Shown here in pieces: positions 43,637-52,348 of a stretch of 64,000 nucleotides of DNA. Position 1 is the first letter of the stretch; every line of letters starts with the position of its first letter. The DNA is taken from contig LCZK01000007.1 of the NCBI GenBank assembly GCA_001025035.1, positions 124,001 to 188,000 of the forward strand. Direction: 5' to 3'. This DNA comes from Actinobacteria bacterium IMCC26207 (GTDB lineage Bacteria > Actinomycetota > Acidimicrobiia > Acidimicrobiales > Microtrichaceae). A program made the translations under genes and the position numbers. The notes beneath the pieces are model-generated. The model saw only the letters and a list, made by a program, of their open reading frames with translations, was not told the origin of the DNA and did not search any database.

Positions 43637-44143
43637 GTGCACGCATTGATTACCACAGACGGATCAGAAGTCTCGATTGAGGCGGCGCAGAAAGCGGTCC
43701 GGTTGCTCAACCCGACAAAAATCACGTTGCTTACCGTTGCAGATACCAGCGTCGCGAATGACTCTGGCGCAGGTGGGTTCGAGGGAAATCTGCTGTCACC
43801 AACAGAGTCCCTCACTGCTCGAAACGCAATCCTTGATGAGGGCCGAGACGAATTGGCTGGCACCGTTGCATCCCTTGGAGTTGATCCCAGCATCGTGGAA
43901 CACAAAGTTGTTGAGGGCTCGGCCGGAATCATGATCTGCCTGGTGGCCAAACAGACCAATCCAGATGTTGTAGTAGTCGGATCACACGGTCGAGGCTGGT
44001 TCAAGCGGGTGGTGATTGGCTCGGTAAGTGAATACGTGTCTCGGCATTGTGTGGCACCCGTTCTAGTCATTCGCCATGCGGATGCAGCCGAGGCGGCTGA
44101 GGATGTGCCCGAGGGCAAAACCCCAGACTCATCGGCCACGTGA
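43637..44143 (+). CDS. Universal stress protein (UspA) family
   Basis: The 168-residue single UspA domain has the ATP-binding type motif: VHALITTDGS at the start, then VVVGSHGRGWFKRVVIGSVSEYV (G-2x-G-9x-G-S pattern) and VLVIRH. It is probably a soluble nucleotide-binding stress modulator. The start is GTG at 43637, chosen because GGAGG lies four bases upstream; earlier readings have no ribosome site. Its end overlaps the start of xseA as GTGA. Confidence 0.85.
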   Translation: MHALITTDGSEVSIEAAQKAVRLLNPTKITLLTVADTSVANDSGAGGFEGNLLSPTESLTARNAILDEGRDELAGTVASLGVDPSIVEHKVVEGSAGIMICLVAKQTNPDVVVVGSHGRGWFKRVVIGSVSEYVSRHCVAPVLVIRHADAAEAAEDVPEGKTPDSSAT

Positions 44144-45579
44144 CCGAGCAGTCGAATCCCTCACTGTTTGAAACCTCACTGCAGGGTGGCGAGCATTCAG
44201 CGCAAGAATCCTTAGAGCCCACATGGTCGGTCTCTGAATTGCATGAGGCAATCAATGGCCTGTTGCAGCACACCTTCGGCTACGAGATGTGGGTGCAGGG
44301 AGAGATCCGCAATTACAAGGTCTCTGCCAAGAAGCATGTGTATTTCGATCTGATCGATAGCGACTCCAAAAATCCCACCTATCCCTCCATGTTGGCAATC
44401 ACATTGTTTGCGCGCGAAGCCGCAGCGGTGAGCAGATTTCTAGAGATGCAGGGCGGTGCAATCGAACTTGCAGACGGCGTGCGCGTTCGCATTTCGGGCA
44501 AGTTGAATACCTACGAATCGCGCAGCTCCCTACAACTTCGCATGAGTGGGATTGACCCCACCTTTACGCTTGGTGTGCTCGATCAGGAACGTGATCGAGT
44601 GCTTGCGCTGCTCTCCGCCGAGGGTCTACTCAGGGCAAACGCGCTCCGTCCCCTGAGCCCCCTCCCCACCCGTGTCGCTCTCATCACAAGCCTAGGTAGC
44701 GCTGCGCATGCAGATGTTCTGGGCGAGTTCCAAAAATCTGGACTTGGGCTGCACATCTTTGAACTTGATGCACGGGTGCAAGGAGCCGAAGCAGAAGCTT
44801 CGATTCTGAGTGCTCTGCGTACGGCTCAAGAGCTACCGGTTGACGTGATCTTGCTTTGCCGCGGCGGAGGTGCGCGAACTGACCTTGCTGCATTCGATCT
44901 GGAATCGGTTGCACGCGCAATCGCAGAGTCAACCCTTGCAGTCTTTACGGGCATCGGTCATGAGATCGATAGCACCGTGGCACAAGAGGTTGCGCATAGT
45001 GGCCACAAAACTCCGACGGCATGCGCAGCCGCTGTGGTGAATCAAGTCAATGCAGCGGCACAGATGATGGAGCGTTCTTGGCTGCAGGCCTGCGAGGTAG
45101 TTGCGAACCGTCTCGATCGCAGCGAACGGCAAATGATTGACTCAGGCGGTCGTGCTGGGCGCGCCGCCCTGCGACATCTTGATCGAGACCAGCAGAGGGT
45201 TTCGCACTTGTTGCACCGCACCAAAATTGCCGTGCCTCGCGTGACTTCAGATGCCGAGACGCGACTCACTGCTGCCTCAAGCAGGATTGGTCGAGCCGCT
45301 AGTCAGTGGGATGCGTTGACTCGCAACCGTCTTGACGCCCTCGCAGCACGCGCTCGTGTGCACGACCCCGCAACAGCGCTTGGCAGAGGCTGGTCCATCA
45401 CCCGCACAGCATCAGGAACGGTGGTTCGCTCAGCCAGCGAACTTCATCAGGGCGAGCAGATCACCACCCAACTCGCAGATGGCAGCGTGCTCAGCACTAT
45501 TGAAACCAGCACAGTTGAATCCAGCCCAGTCGAAACCAGCCCAGGCCAGTCCAGCCCGGGCCAACTTGAGGAGAAGTAG
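44140..45579 (+). CDS. xseA: Exodeoxyribonuclease VII large subunit
   Basis: The 479-residue XseA subunit degrades single-stranded DNA with many XseB copies. It has an N-terminal OB-fold (WSVSELHEAINGLL, VQGEIRNYK, VYFDL), the catalytic core RVALITSLGSAA, CRGGGARTDLAAFD and GIGHEIDSTVA, a helical region, and the late GRGWSITR motif. It starts with GTG overlapping the UspA gene, and xseB follows directly. The C-terminal 25 residues are a Ser/Pro/Thr-rich repeat encoded by 15-bp tandem units, beyond the usual end of the family. Confidence 0.95.
   Translation: MTEQSNPSLFETSLQGGEHSAQESLEPTWSVSELHEAINGLLQHTFGYEMWVQGEIRNYKVSAKKHVYFDLIDSDSKNPTYPSMLAITLFAREAAAVSRFLEMQGGAIELADGVRVRISGKLNTYESRSSLQLRMSGIDPTFTLGVLDQERDRVLALLSAEGLLRANALRPLSPLPTRVALITSLGSAAHADVLGEFQKSGLGLHIFELDARVQGAEAEASILSALRTAQELPVDVILLCRGGGARTDLAAFDLESVARAIAESTLAVFTGIGHEIDSTVAQEVAHSGHKTPTACAAAVVNQVNAAAQMMERSWLQACEVVANRLDRSERQMIDSGGRAGRAALRHLDRDQQRVSHLLHRTKIAVPRVTSDAETRLTAASSRIGRAASQWDALTRNRLDALAARARVHDPATALGRGWSITRTASGTVVRSASELHQGEQITTQLADGSVLSTIETSTVESSPVETSPGQSSPGQLEEK
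45499..45565 (+). repeat. Imperfect 15-bp repeats at the xseA 3' end
   Basis: Units close to GAAACCAGCCCAGTC and GAATCCAGCCCAGTC encode the ESSPVETSPGQ-type tail of XseA. Copies are imperfect. Confidence 0.7.
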
Positions 45580-45819
45580 ATGAGTACCGAAGCAGTTTCC
45601 CCGGAAGAGCTCGGTTTTAGCGCCGCGATGGCCGAGCTTGAACAGATCGTGGCATCCCTAGAATCGGATGGCCTAGATGTGGACGAACTTGCTGAACAGG
45701 TCAGTCGCGCTGCAGAGATTGTGGATTGGTGCCGCAGCAAGCTTGATGCCACTCGGTTTCAGGTTGAAAAAATTGTTGAACGCCTTGACGGCGCAACTGC
45801 CGAATCGGCAGACGAGTAA
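45580..45819 (+). CDS. xseB: Exodeoxyribonuclease VII small subunit
   Basis: The 79-residue XseB shows the family pattern: FSAAMAELEQIVASLESDGLDVDELAEQV and a helical hairpin ending in CRSKLDATR. It is the small, helical subunit that wraps the XseA helical arm. The ATG directly abuts the xseA stop, with GAGGAG upstream, so the two genes are coupled. A 19-bp tandem repeat lies just downstream. Confidence 0.95.
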   Translation: MSTEAVSPEELGFSAAMAELEQIVASLESDGLDVDELAEQVSRAAEIVDWCRSKLDATRFQVEKIVERLDGATAESADE

Positions 45820-45827
45820 TCAGCCCT

Positions 45828-45884
45828 AGAACCCTGCGTACTTCTTAGAGCCCTGCGTACTCTCTATAACCCTGCGTAAAACTG
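45828..45884. repeat. 19-bp tandem triplication across the hydrolase stop
   Basis: Three imperfect copies of AGAACCCTGCGTACTTCTT (45828, 45847, 45866). On the minus strand the copies repeat the last codons (YAGL) and stop of the alpha/beta-hydrolase-fold gene that ends at 45864. Confidence 0.85.
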
Positions 45885-46553
45885 TAAAGCCTCGTCCACG
45901 GTGCCCTGCCCGACTCCCGGCTCGGCCGCAACTGCTGCAAGCCATTCCGGTCGCGCTACTGCGCACACCATGAGCGCCTTTTCCAACTTGCTGCTCTCAA
46001 GGACAAACCGAACATAGGTCTGCGCATAGTCGGGCGGCCGAACGTCTCGAGCCAACTCAAGAAGTGCAAACGGGTCGGGGGGGTTGCTGGCCCAGGGTGC
46101 CGGAAAGGGAACCGATGGAGACCCTGGATGAATCCCGCCACCCACTAAACCAGGCCCATCAGACATCACCACTCCCATCACTTGCTGGGGTCGCGCTGCG
46201 GCAATGAGCAGGCCGATATAGGCGCCGAGTCCGCGCCCCAAAATGGTGACCTCGCCGAGCTCTTCGAGCGATGCATCAACATCTCCGACCAAAATCTCAG
46301 AGGTGTAGCCACCTCCAACTGGAATGGTCGACTGTCCATGGCCTGTAAAATCAAGGCCATAAACGGGGCCGGGCCAGCGAACACTGGGGGGAACTTCATC
46401 GGGTGTTCGCTCGCCGAGTCCATGCAGGAGCAACAGTGGGCGATGGGTTGGATCGGACCCATTTGTGAGGTGATGGATCGCAAGGTCAATACGGTTGTGA
46501 CGCACCCAGATCGTGTCTGAATCGGCAGGGCTCTCTGAATCGAGGGGGCTCAT
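45864..46553 (-). CDS. Alpha/beta-hydrolase-fold protein lacking the nucleophile
   Basis: The 229-residue protein has the fold motifs LLLLHGLGER and GLDFTGHGQS. The nucleophile elbow reads GRGLG (106-110), with Gly108 where Ser, Cys or Asp should be, so ordinary hydrolysis is unlikely. It is also shorter than typical 280-residue members. It could be a pseudoenzyme, a binding partner of the hydrolase encoded upstream, or decaying. Its ATG overlaps the stop of that gene (ATGA), indicating coupled translation. Confidence 0.75.
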   Translation of the reverse strand: MSPLDSESPADSDTIWVRHNRIDLAIHHLTNGSDPTHRPLLLLHGLGERTPDEVPPSVRWPGPVYGLDFTGHGQSTIPVGGGYTSEILVGDVDASLEELGEVTILGRGLGAYIGLLIAAARPQQVMGVVMSDGPGLVGGGIHPGSPSVPFPAPWASNPPDPFALLELARDVRPPDYAQTYVRFVLESSKLEKALMVCAVARPEWLAAVAAEPGVGQGTVDEALQFYAGL

Positions 46554-47473
46554 GAGAGGAACTCCAAAATCAGATCGGCCACTAGGCGCGGCTGCTCGAT
46601 ATGCACAAAATGCCCGACACCTTCTAGGCCTTCGAACTGCGCTCCGGGTGGCAAATAGGGCTCCACATCCGATGGTCGACTGCCCCAGCCCATGACTTCA
46701 ATCTCCAAACCCATCACCCCAAGCATGGGTACGCCTAGCCCTGGCAGCCTCAGCATCGACCACTCCGGCCGCCACGGGCCGAACCCGCCCATACGCATGG
46801 TGGGGTCCAGCTTCCAACGCCAGCCGTCAACCTCTTGTCGCGCACCTACCTGCACCAAGTACTGCAACCACTCGGTAGTCAGGCGTGGGTTCATTCGACC
46901 TCGGCGCTCGGCCAGTTCCTGCACTGTTCCGGGCCTGCGCTGTTTATCACTGAGCGTTCGGCGATGAGCCAGCCACCGGTCCATCTCATCGCGTTGCATA
47001 CGCGTTCGTTCCAGTTCTGACACGTCGGGCATGTTGTTGCCCGAGGGCAGACCATCAAGATTGACCAACGCAGACACCCGGTGCGGTGCAACGTTCGCTA
47101 GGTGCATCACCATGGAGCCGCCTTTTGAATGGCCAATAAACGGCAGCGGCTCATCGGGGAGGGTCGCAAGAACTGAAGCAGCATCTCGGATATCTGCCTC
47201 CCAGCTGTACAAGTGCGCCCAGGCCGATTCGCCGTGGCCGCGCTGATCCCAGCTGACTACCCGGTACCCGCCATCGGCCAACATCGGCGCAAACCTGTTG
47301 AGCGTCTCGGCAAAGTCAAAGCCGCCATGCGCCAGAAGCAGCGCTGGGGCCTGTTCATCGCCCCATTCGGCCACCGAGATCTTCACCCCGGCTGCGTCAA
47401 CTACTCGCCTGCGATCTGGGCGCCGCACGCCTTCGGGCTGCGCGAGTAACTCGCTCGTCAGATCAGGAACCAT
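46550..47473 (-). CDS. Alpha/beta hydrolase
   Basis: The 307-residue hydrolase has the oxyanion region LLLAHGGFD, WDQRGHGES and the nucleophile elbow GHSKGG with Ser116. A late His in GVGHFVHIEQP completes the triad with an acid between. The substrate is unknown; esterase, lactonase or epoxide-hydrolase-like functions are all possible. The stop overlaps the start of the nucleophile-less homologue, so the pair may form a heteromer. Confidence 0.82.
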   Translation of the reverse strand: MVPDLTSELLAQPEGVRRPDRRRVVDAAGVKISVAEWGDEQAPALLLAHGGFDFAETLNRFAPMLADGGYRVVSWDQRGHGESAWAHLYSWEADIRDAASVLATLPDEPLPFIGHSKGGSMVMHLANVAPHRVSALVNLDGLPSGNNMPDVSELERTRMQRDEMDRWLAHRRTLSDKQRRPGTVQELAERRGRMNPRLTTEWLQYLVQVGARQEVDGWRWKLDPTMRMGGFGPWRPEWSMLRLPGLGVPMLGVMGLEIEVMGWGSRPSDVEPYLPPGAQFEGLEGVGHFVHIEQPRLVADLILEFLS

Positions 47474-47571
47474 TGAGCGATGTTAGGGCTGCGCGCTGCG
47501 ATCTCTGAAGTTGTTGCGCAACGGCACAGTATTTGACCGACGATTAGTAGAGTGAAGAGCAGAGACTTCAC

Positions 47572-49395
47572 ATGGACGCCACTGACCTAGAGAGTTCACC
47601 CACTTCAGATGCCGAACGACTCCAAGTCGATCAGGCCGTGGCTGCATTGCGCGCGTTGCCGTTTGGTGGGATTGACGACGCAACCCGAAATTTTGCCCTA
47701 CCCCCGTCGATTCGATCGGGCGTCTCCCCCGCAATTGCGACCCTGCGTTGGGGTGCTGTGGGGTTTGGAATCGTCTTCGCCGCTCCCGCCGCATTTCAGG
47801 GCTCCTATATTGCAGTGATCACAGTTGCTGTGTGCGTGTTCATCACCACCTGGCGAACAGTCATTCCAATCCGACTGGCATCCACGCGTTTTCAGGACCG
47901 ATTTGTAGCTTTCGGAGACGTTGCAATCATCGGTCTGGCCGTTGGGTCGGGCGGCGGCCTAGAAAGTCCATTTATCTTTTCGCTGATGGCCGCCATGGTG
48001 GTCATGAGCTTCGGCTGGGGCTACCTAGCTGGAACGATCGCGTTAGTCACAGGCGCCGTGACCATGCTGATCGCGTTGCCGCTTGGGGCGAATACCTACA
48101 ACCAACAAGCCGACACTCAGCGAGATTTTGGACTGACGCTGGTGATAATTCTGGGCGTTGCCGCAGCGAGTTTCGTGCGGGGTCGACTCTTAGATTCAGA
48201 GGTGCGGCGAGGCTCACTCGCTGGCCAGGTCGACTCGCTTAGCGATGCAAACGATCTGCTCGCCTTGGTCAACAACGTGGCGCGCACGCTGCCGACCTCG
48301 CTCAGCCTTCGTGAGGCCCTAGAGGCATCCCGCCTGCAACTTGGAACTGCCTTTGACACTCGCACAATCTGCCTGCTGGCCCTTGATGAACGCTCTGAGG
48401 AATGGGTACCAAAGTTGGCCGATGGTTGCGTGCTGAATCCGGCCTATAGAACTGCCGCCTTACCCGAGTCGCTTCGCCAAGCCTTGAATTCGACTGCACC
48501 TATCTTGGTCAATCCCGTAACAGGAAGCACTCCCGTAGATGGCGGTGGGTCGCTGTTTCTTTCCAGCAGCAGTCGGAGCGGGCTCTATATCCGCTTGCAA
48601 ACTCGCGGCAATACCATTGGCTTGCTGGGCCTCGAACACGCCGAGAGCGATCACTTTCAGCCGCAGCACCTGAACCTGTTAACCGGCATGGCCGAGGTCC
48701 TCGCCCTCACCATTGACAACGCCCGATGGTTCGGACGGCTCCGAACTCTGGGAGCGGAAGAGGAACGCATCCGCTTAGCCCGAGACTTGCACGATCGACT
48801 CGGTCAATGGCTCACCTATATCTCGTTCGAACTCGAGCGAATCATGAGCAACGAGCCCGAGCAACTCGAGGAACTTACCCAGCTCTACAGCGATGTCCAA
48901 GCCGCCCTTGACGAACTCCGTGAGACGCTCCGCCAGTTGCGATCAGGTGTCAGCGAGGACCAGCCCCTGGCAGTGCTCGGACGCGATCTGGTGGCACGCT
49001 TCGCGGATCGGTCTGCAGTAACCGCCACCTTCACCGTGACTCGACCAGAGGAGCACCTGCCCGTTCCAGTCGAAAACGAAATTCTGCGAATTCTGCAAGA
49101 GGCACTCAACAACATCGCAAAGCACGCACTCGCTACGCATGTCAGCGTCGTCTGGGACGTAGACGGCGGGAACTTTCAACTCGTGGTAACAGACGATGGC
49201 CAAGGGTTCGAAATTGCCCGGGGGGTTCGTGATTCCTCCTATGGTTTGGTTGGGATGAGAGAACGAGCCGATGTCATCGGCGCCGACCTCACCATCGAGA
49301 GCACCCCCGGTTCTGGGACAGTGCTTCGAGTCTTTGCTGGCAAAACTTCGAGTAGCAATTCGGTACCGATCCTCAAACAGGGAGCAATGCGTTGA
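47572..49395 (+). CDS. Membrane sensor histidine kinase (NarL/DegS type)
   Basis: The 607-residue kinase has an N-terminal membrane domain (about 50-205, several helices), a short coiled segment, a GAF-like domain (about 240-390), a HisKA_3 dimerisation domain with phospho-acceptor His407 in LARDLHDRLGQ, and an HATPase domain with NNIAKHA and DDGQGFE. Such kinases sense an internal or membrane signal and phosphorylate a LuxR-type regulator. The partner is the next gene, whose TTG overlaps the stop here (TTGA). Confidence 0.9.
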   Translation: MDATDLESSPTSDAERLQVDQAVAALRALPFGGIDDATRNFALPPSIRSGVSPAIATLRWGAVGFGIVFAAPAAFQGSYIAVITVAVCVFITTWRTVIPIRLASTRFQDRFVAFGDVAIIGLAVGSGGGLESPFIFSLMAAMVVMSFGWGYLAGTIALVTGAVTMLIALPLGANTYNQQADTQRDFGLTLVIILGVAAASFVRGRLLDSEVRRGSLAGQVDSLSDANDLLALVNNVARTLPTSLSLREALEASRLQLGTAFDTRTICLLALDERSEEWVPKLADGCVLNPAYRTAALPESLRQALNSTAPILVNPVTGSTPVDGGGSLFLSSSSRSGLYIRLQTRGNTIGLLGLEHAESDHFQPQHLNLLTGMAEVLALTIDNARWFGRLRTLGAEEERIRLARDLHDRLGQWLTYISFELERIMSNEPEQLEELTQLYSDVQAALDELRETLRQLRSGVSEDQPLAVLGRDLVARFADRSAVTATFTVTRPEEHLPVPVENEILRILQEALNNIAKHALATHVSVVWDVDGGNFQLVVTDDGQGFEIARGVRDSSYGLVGMRERADVIGADLTIESTPGSGTVLRVFAGKTSSSNSVPILKQGAMR

Positions 49396-50045
49396 GAGTT
49401 CTATTAGCTGATGACCATCAGATTCTTCGAGACGGAATCCGTCGAGGACTCGAAAACGCCGGGGAAGAAGTCGTCGGCGAAGCCAGCAACGGTGAAGAGG
49501 CCGTGACGCTTGCACGAGAGACTCAACCCGACATTGTGTTGATGGATTTGTCCATGCCCGTACTTGACGGGGTGAGCGCAACCCGCAGAATCATTAGCGA
49601 GTTCCCAGATATCAAAGTCGTTGTGCTCACGATGCACGATGATCCCCCACTCACTCGGTCCGCCCTCGAGGCCGGAGCCTCTGCATACCTGACAAAGGGA
49701 ACCTCATTTGCCGACGTGCTTGACACTCTGCGCCGGGTACTCGCTGGAGAAGAGGTACTGAGCCCGCAATTGGCGGCATCAATGTTGACGGTGGTCGAGG
49801 CAGAAGATCCCGGAGAAGAACTGCTGTCTTCTCGCCAAACCGAGATTCTGCAGATGATCGCAGATGGCCAGAGCACCAAACAGGTGGCGCGTGAGTTGGG
49901 AATCACCCAAAAAACTGTGCACAACCACCTCAATGCCATTTACCGCCGTTTGGATACGCAAAGCCTGACTCACGCTGTGTTGTCGGCAGTCCGACTGGGA
50001 ATTATTGATCTGCGCCCGACAACTGAAGATAGCGAGGCTGTCTAA
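49392..50045 (+). CDS. LuxR-family response regulator
   Basis: The 217-residue regulator has an N-terminal receiver domain with acidic pair DD (7-8), phospho-acceptor Asp52 in LMDLSMP and a Lys in LTKGT, and a C-terminal LuxR helix-turn-helix (LSSRQTEILQMIADGQSTKQVAR, TVHNHLNAIYRRL). It should bind DNA after phosphorylation by the kinase encoded upstream. The start is TTG at 49392, inside the kinase stop. The targets are unknown; the structured leader that follows may belong to the next gene. Confidence 0.92.
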   Translation: MRVLLADDHQILRDGIRRGLENAGEEVVGEASNGEEAVTLARETQPDIVLMDLSMPVLDGVSATRRIISEFPDIKVVVLTMHDDPPLTRSALEAGASAYLTKGTSFADVLDTLRRVLAGEEVLSPQLAASMLTVVEAEDPGEELLSSRQTEILQMIADGQSTKQVARELGITQKTVHNHLNAIYRRLDTQSLTHAVLSAVRLGIIDLRPTTEDSEAV

Positions 50046-50063
50046 GAAAACTGCGCTCCGTGA

Positions 50064-50132
50064 CAAAACCGGCCTTTAGGCCGCTGCTCAGCAGATCTGC
50101 CTACTCAGAGTGGCGGGCAGTCGCGGGTTTTG
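50064..50132 (+). promoter_or_regulatory. Candidate structured RNA leader
   Basis: A closing helix CAAAACC/GGTTTTG (50064-50070 with 50126-50132) encloses three hairpins: GGCC-TTTA-GGCC (50071-50082), CTG/CAG at 50084-50094, and CTGCC/GGCAG with an inner ACT/AGT (50097-50120). Such a multi-helix junction is riboswitch-like. I do not recognise it as a known class. It lies 54 bp before the start of the secreted Pro/Thr-rich gene. Confidence 0.35.
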
Positions 50133-50185
50133 CCCATAGGAGAAGGATGGGAATTCTGTGAAGATACGTAGGAAGGAGGCGGCGA

Positions 50186-50965
50186 ATGGCGAGTGTCAGT
50201 AACGCAATCACAACTCAACGAGCGCGTCTGGCCCGAGTTCTTCTCGCCGCCTCGGCATCAACCCTGATGACCTGCGTGGTGGCTTTGCCTATGGCGTATC
50301 AGGCACAGGCCGCTCGGGCCGATCAAACCCAAACCCGGCCTACATCGCCAAATACCAAGCCCAATACTACCCCAGGCAGCACAATCTCTACCCTGCCGCC
50401 GGCATCTGTGCTTGGCGCAACCACGATTGCCGAGCCACCTCCTACCACTGCATCTGGCCCGGCCGAATTCGCAGAAGCGCCGACAACAAGACCGCCTAGG
50501 CCCGCATCGCCAAGGGCTACCTCGCCCCCTAGATCACCGACTGGGACCGTTCCTGCCGATCCGCCAGTTACTTCACTCGAGGTTCCCAGCACAGATCCTC
50601 CACCCACGAGTTCGCCGACTAGCAGCGTGCCTGCGCCCACCACCACCGAGGTTCGCAGCACCCCCGGCGGGTTGCGGTGGTCCGAGTCAGATTCCCGCAC
50701 CCCTTCTTTTGCCTTGCAAGACGCCCAGATCACCCAACGCGTATTTGTCTTTCTCGATTCAAGCGTGGGAGACGGCATCTCTCAGGTGGAGTTCTTCCTC
50801 GATGAGAGACTCACAGCTACAGAGCGCAGTTTCCCTTGGGAGCTCTTTGGTGGAACCTCGCTCGACCCAACGAGTCTGAGCACTGGGACCCACACCGTTC
50901 GGGCCGTGATCAGATTGACTGATGGGCGGACACTCGAACGGGAAGCAACGTTCTCGAAGCCGTAA
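50186..50965 (+). CDS. Secreted Pro/Thr-rich protein with C-terminal Ig-like domain
   Basis: The 259-residue protein has a long signal peptide (arginines at 11-17, hydrophobic 18-40, cleavage near AQA at 42), a 100-residue Pro/Thr/Ser-rich linker, and a C-terminal beta-domain (about 165-259) with FVFLDSSVGDGISQVEFFLD and TGTHTVRAVI, typical of bacterial Ig-like domains. GGAGG precedes the ATG. A cell-wall-spanning adhesin-like or structural role is inferred. Confidence 0.7.
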   Translation: MASVSNAITTQRARLARVLLAASASTLMTCVVALPMAYQAQAARADQTQTRPTSPNTKPNTTPGSTISTLPPASVLGATTIAEPPPTTASGPAEFAEAPTTRPPRPASPRATSPPRSPTGTVPADPPVTSLEVPSTDPPPTSSPTSSVPAPTTTEVRSTPGGLRWSESDSRTPSFALQDAQITQRVFVFLDSSVGDGISQVEFFLDERLTATERSFPWELFGGTSLDPTSLSTGTHTVRAVIRLTDGRTLEREATFSKP

Positions 50966-51045
50966 CGGTTCGAGCAGGGCTGCCCTCGCCGCTTGCGCCT
51001 ACGATACGACACAGGTTGTTGAGCAGACAGAACGAGGGAATCCCC

Positions 51046-52275
51046 ATGGCAGAGATCCGCGGCACCGTAGAACCAGGTTTTGAGCAGGTTCAAGAGGCCT
51101 TCGAAGAGAACTTTGATTCACACGGAGAAGTAGGAGCCGCTTTCAGTTTGTATGTTGACGGCAAGGCCGTGGTCAACCTGACAGGTGGTGTCACCACCGA
51201 AGGTACTGAGTACAACGCCAACACCTTGCAGATGGTGTTCTCCTCCACCAAAGGGGCAACTGCACTATGCGCGCACATCTTGGCTCAACGCGGATTGCTA
51301 GATTTTGATGCTCCTGTTGCGCAGTATTGGCCCGAGTTTGCAGCACAAGGCAAAGGCGATATTCCTGTCTCTTGGCTGCTGTGTCACAAGAGTGGCCTGA
51401 TCGATACAAACAAGCGATTGAGTTTGGATGATGCGCTCGATTGGGACACGGTGGTGAGTGCACTGGCAGAAAGCACGCCCGTCTGGGAGCCAGGAACTCA
51501 ACACGGGTACCACGCTGTTACCTACGGTTGGCTAGTTGGAGAGATCGTGCGCCGGGTATCGGGCATGAGTATCGGCGAGTTCTTTGCAACCGAGGTGGCC
51601 GGCCCGCTGGGTTTGGACTTCTGGATTGGACTACCCGAGCAACAACATGACCGAGTCTCTCGTCTGATCCCGATGGGAGTTCCCGAGGGAGTAGACCTTG
51701 AGGTCATCTCAGCCGCAGGTGCGAGCGCTGGTGTTGATGTAGCTACTGGGGAACCCGCGGAACCAGCTTCGATTGGTTTGGTGCAAATGCTCGACATGCT
51801 GCTCGGCCCCGACAACCTTGCAGGCAAGGCGCTCTCTGCACCAGGTGGTGCGTTCATGGACCAAGAGGCTTGGAATACCCCTGCATTGTGGTCGGCCATG
51901 ATCCCGGCGGCGAACGGAGTCACGAACGCCAATTCACTGGCTCGTATGTATGCGGCTTGCGTAGGCGAGGTTGAAGGTGTGCGCCTGCTGTCTGAAGATG
52001 CGATGCACAAAGCAATCGAAGTGCAAACCGAGGGCGCCGACGCAGTGTTGATGTTTCCGATTCCCTTCGCCATGGGATTCATGCGCGGTTCAGACTTCTC
52101 GCCACTCTCCGGTGATCGCTCCTTCGGTCACTACGGGGCCGGTGGATCAGTCGGCTTTGCAGACCCGGATCGCAGAATGGCCTTTGGCTATGTGATGAAC
52201 CAGATGCAGTTCGGCCTTGCCGGCGACCCACGCACAGCCTCGCTGATCAAGGCGGTCGAGGCATCGCTCAGCTGA
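51046..52275 (+). CDS. Serine beta-lactamase-fold hydrolase (esterase EstB-like)
   Basis: The 409-residue enzyme has the class C penicillin-binding fold: the SxxK motif with Ser66 and Lys69 (FSSTKGAT), a Tyr at 155 in GYHAVTYGW, and a C-terminal HYGAGGS in place of KTG. This combination is common in esterases and carboxypeptidase-like hydrolases rather than true beta-lactamases. No signal peptide is visible, so it is probably cytoplasmic. GAGGG lies before ATG 51046. Confidence 0.83.
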   Translation: MAEIRGTVEPGFEQVQEAFEENFDSHGEVGAAFSLYVDGKAVVNLTGGVTTEGTEYNANTLQMVFSSTKGATALCAHILAQRGLLDFDAPVAQYWPEFAAQGKGDIPVSWLLCHKSGLIDTNKRLSLDDALDWDTVVSALAESTPVWEPGTQHGYHAVTYGWLVGEIVRRVSGMSIGEFFATEVAGPLGLDFWIGLPEQQHDRVSRLIPMGVPEGVDLEVISAAGASAGVDVATGEPAEPASIGLVQMLDMLLGPDNLAGKALSAPGGAFMDQEAWNTPALWSAMIPAANGVTNANSLARMYAACVGEVEGVRLLSEDAMHKAIEVQTEGADAVLMFPIPFAMGFMRGSDFSPLSGDRSFGHYGAGGSVGFADPDRRMAFGYVMNQMQFGLAGDPRTASLIKAVEASLS

Positions 52276-52348
52276 CCCCGCTGTACCCCAAGAGCAGGCT
52301 CAGTTTGAAGCCCACTTTGCGTTCTTGGCCCGTGGCGAGTCTCATGTC

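Noticed and set aside
43537..44139. Long minus-strand open frame continuing upstream of uppP
   Set aside because: It is antisense to the universal stress gene, which has a good ribosome site and family motifs; the uppP homology starts only after 43536.
50064..50132. Assignment of the leader to the ydaO (c-di-AMP) or c-di-GMP riboswitch class
   Set aside because: The conserved cores of those classes as I know them are not visible, so only an unclassified structure is reported.
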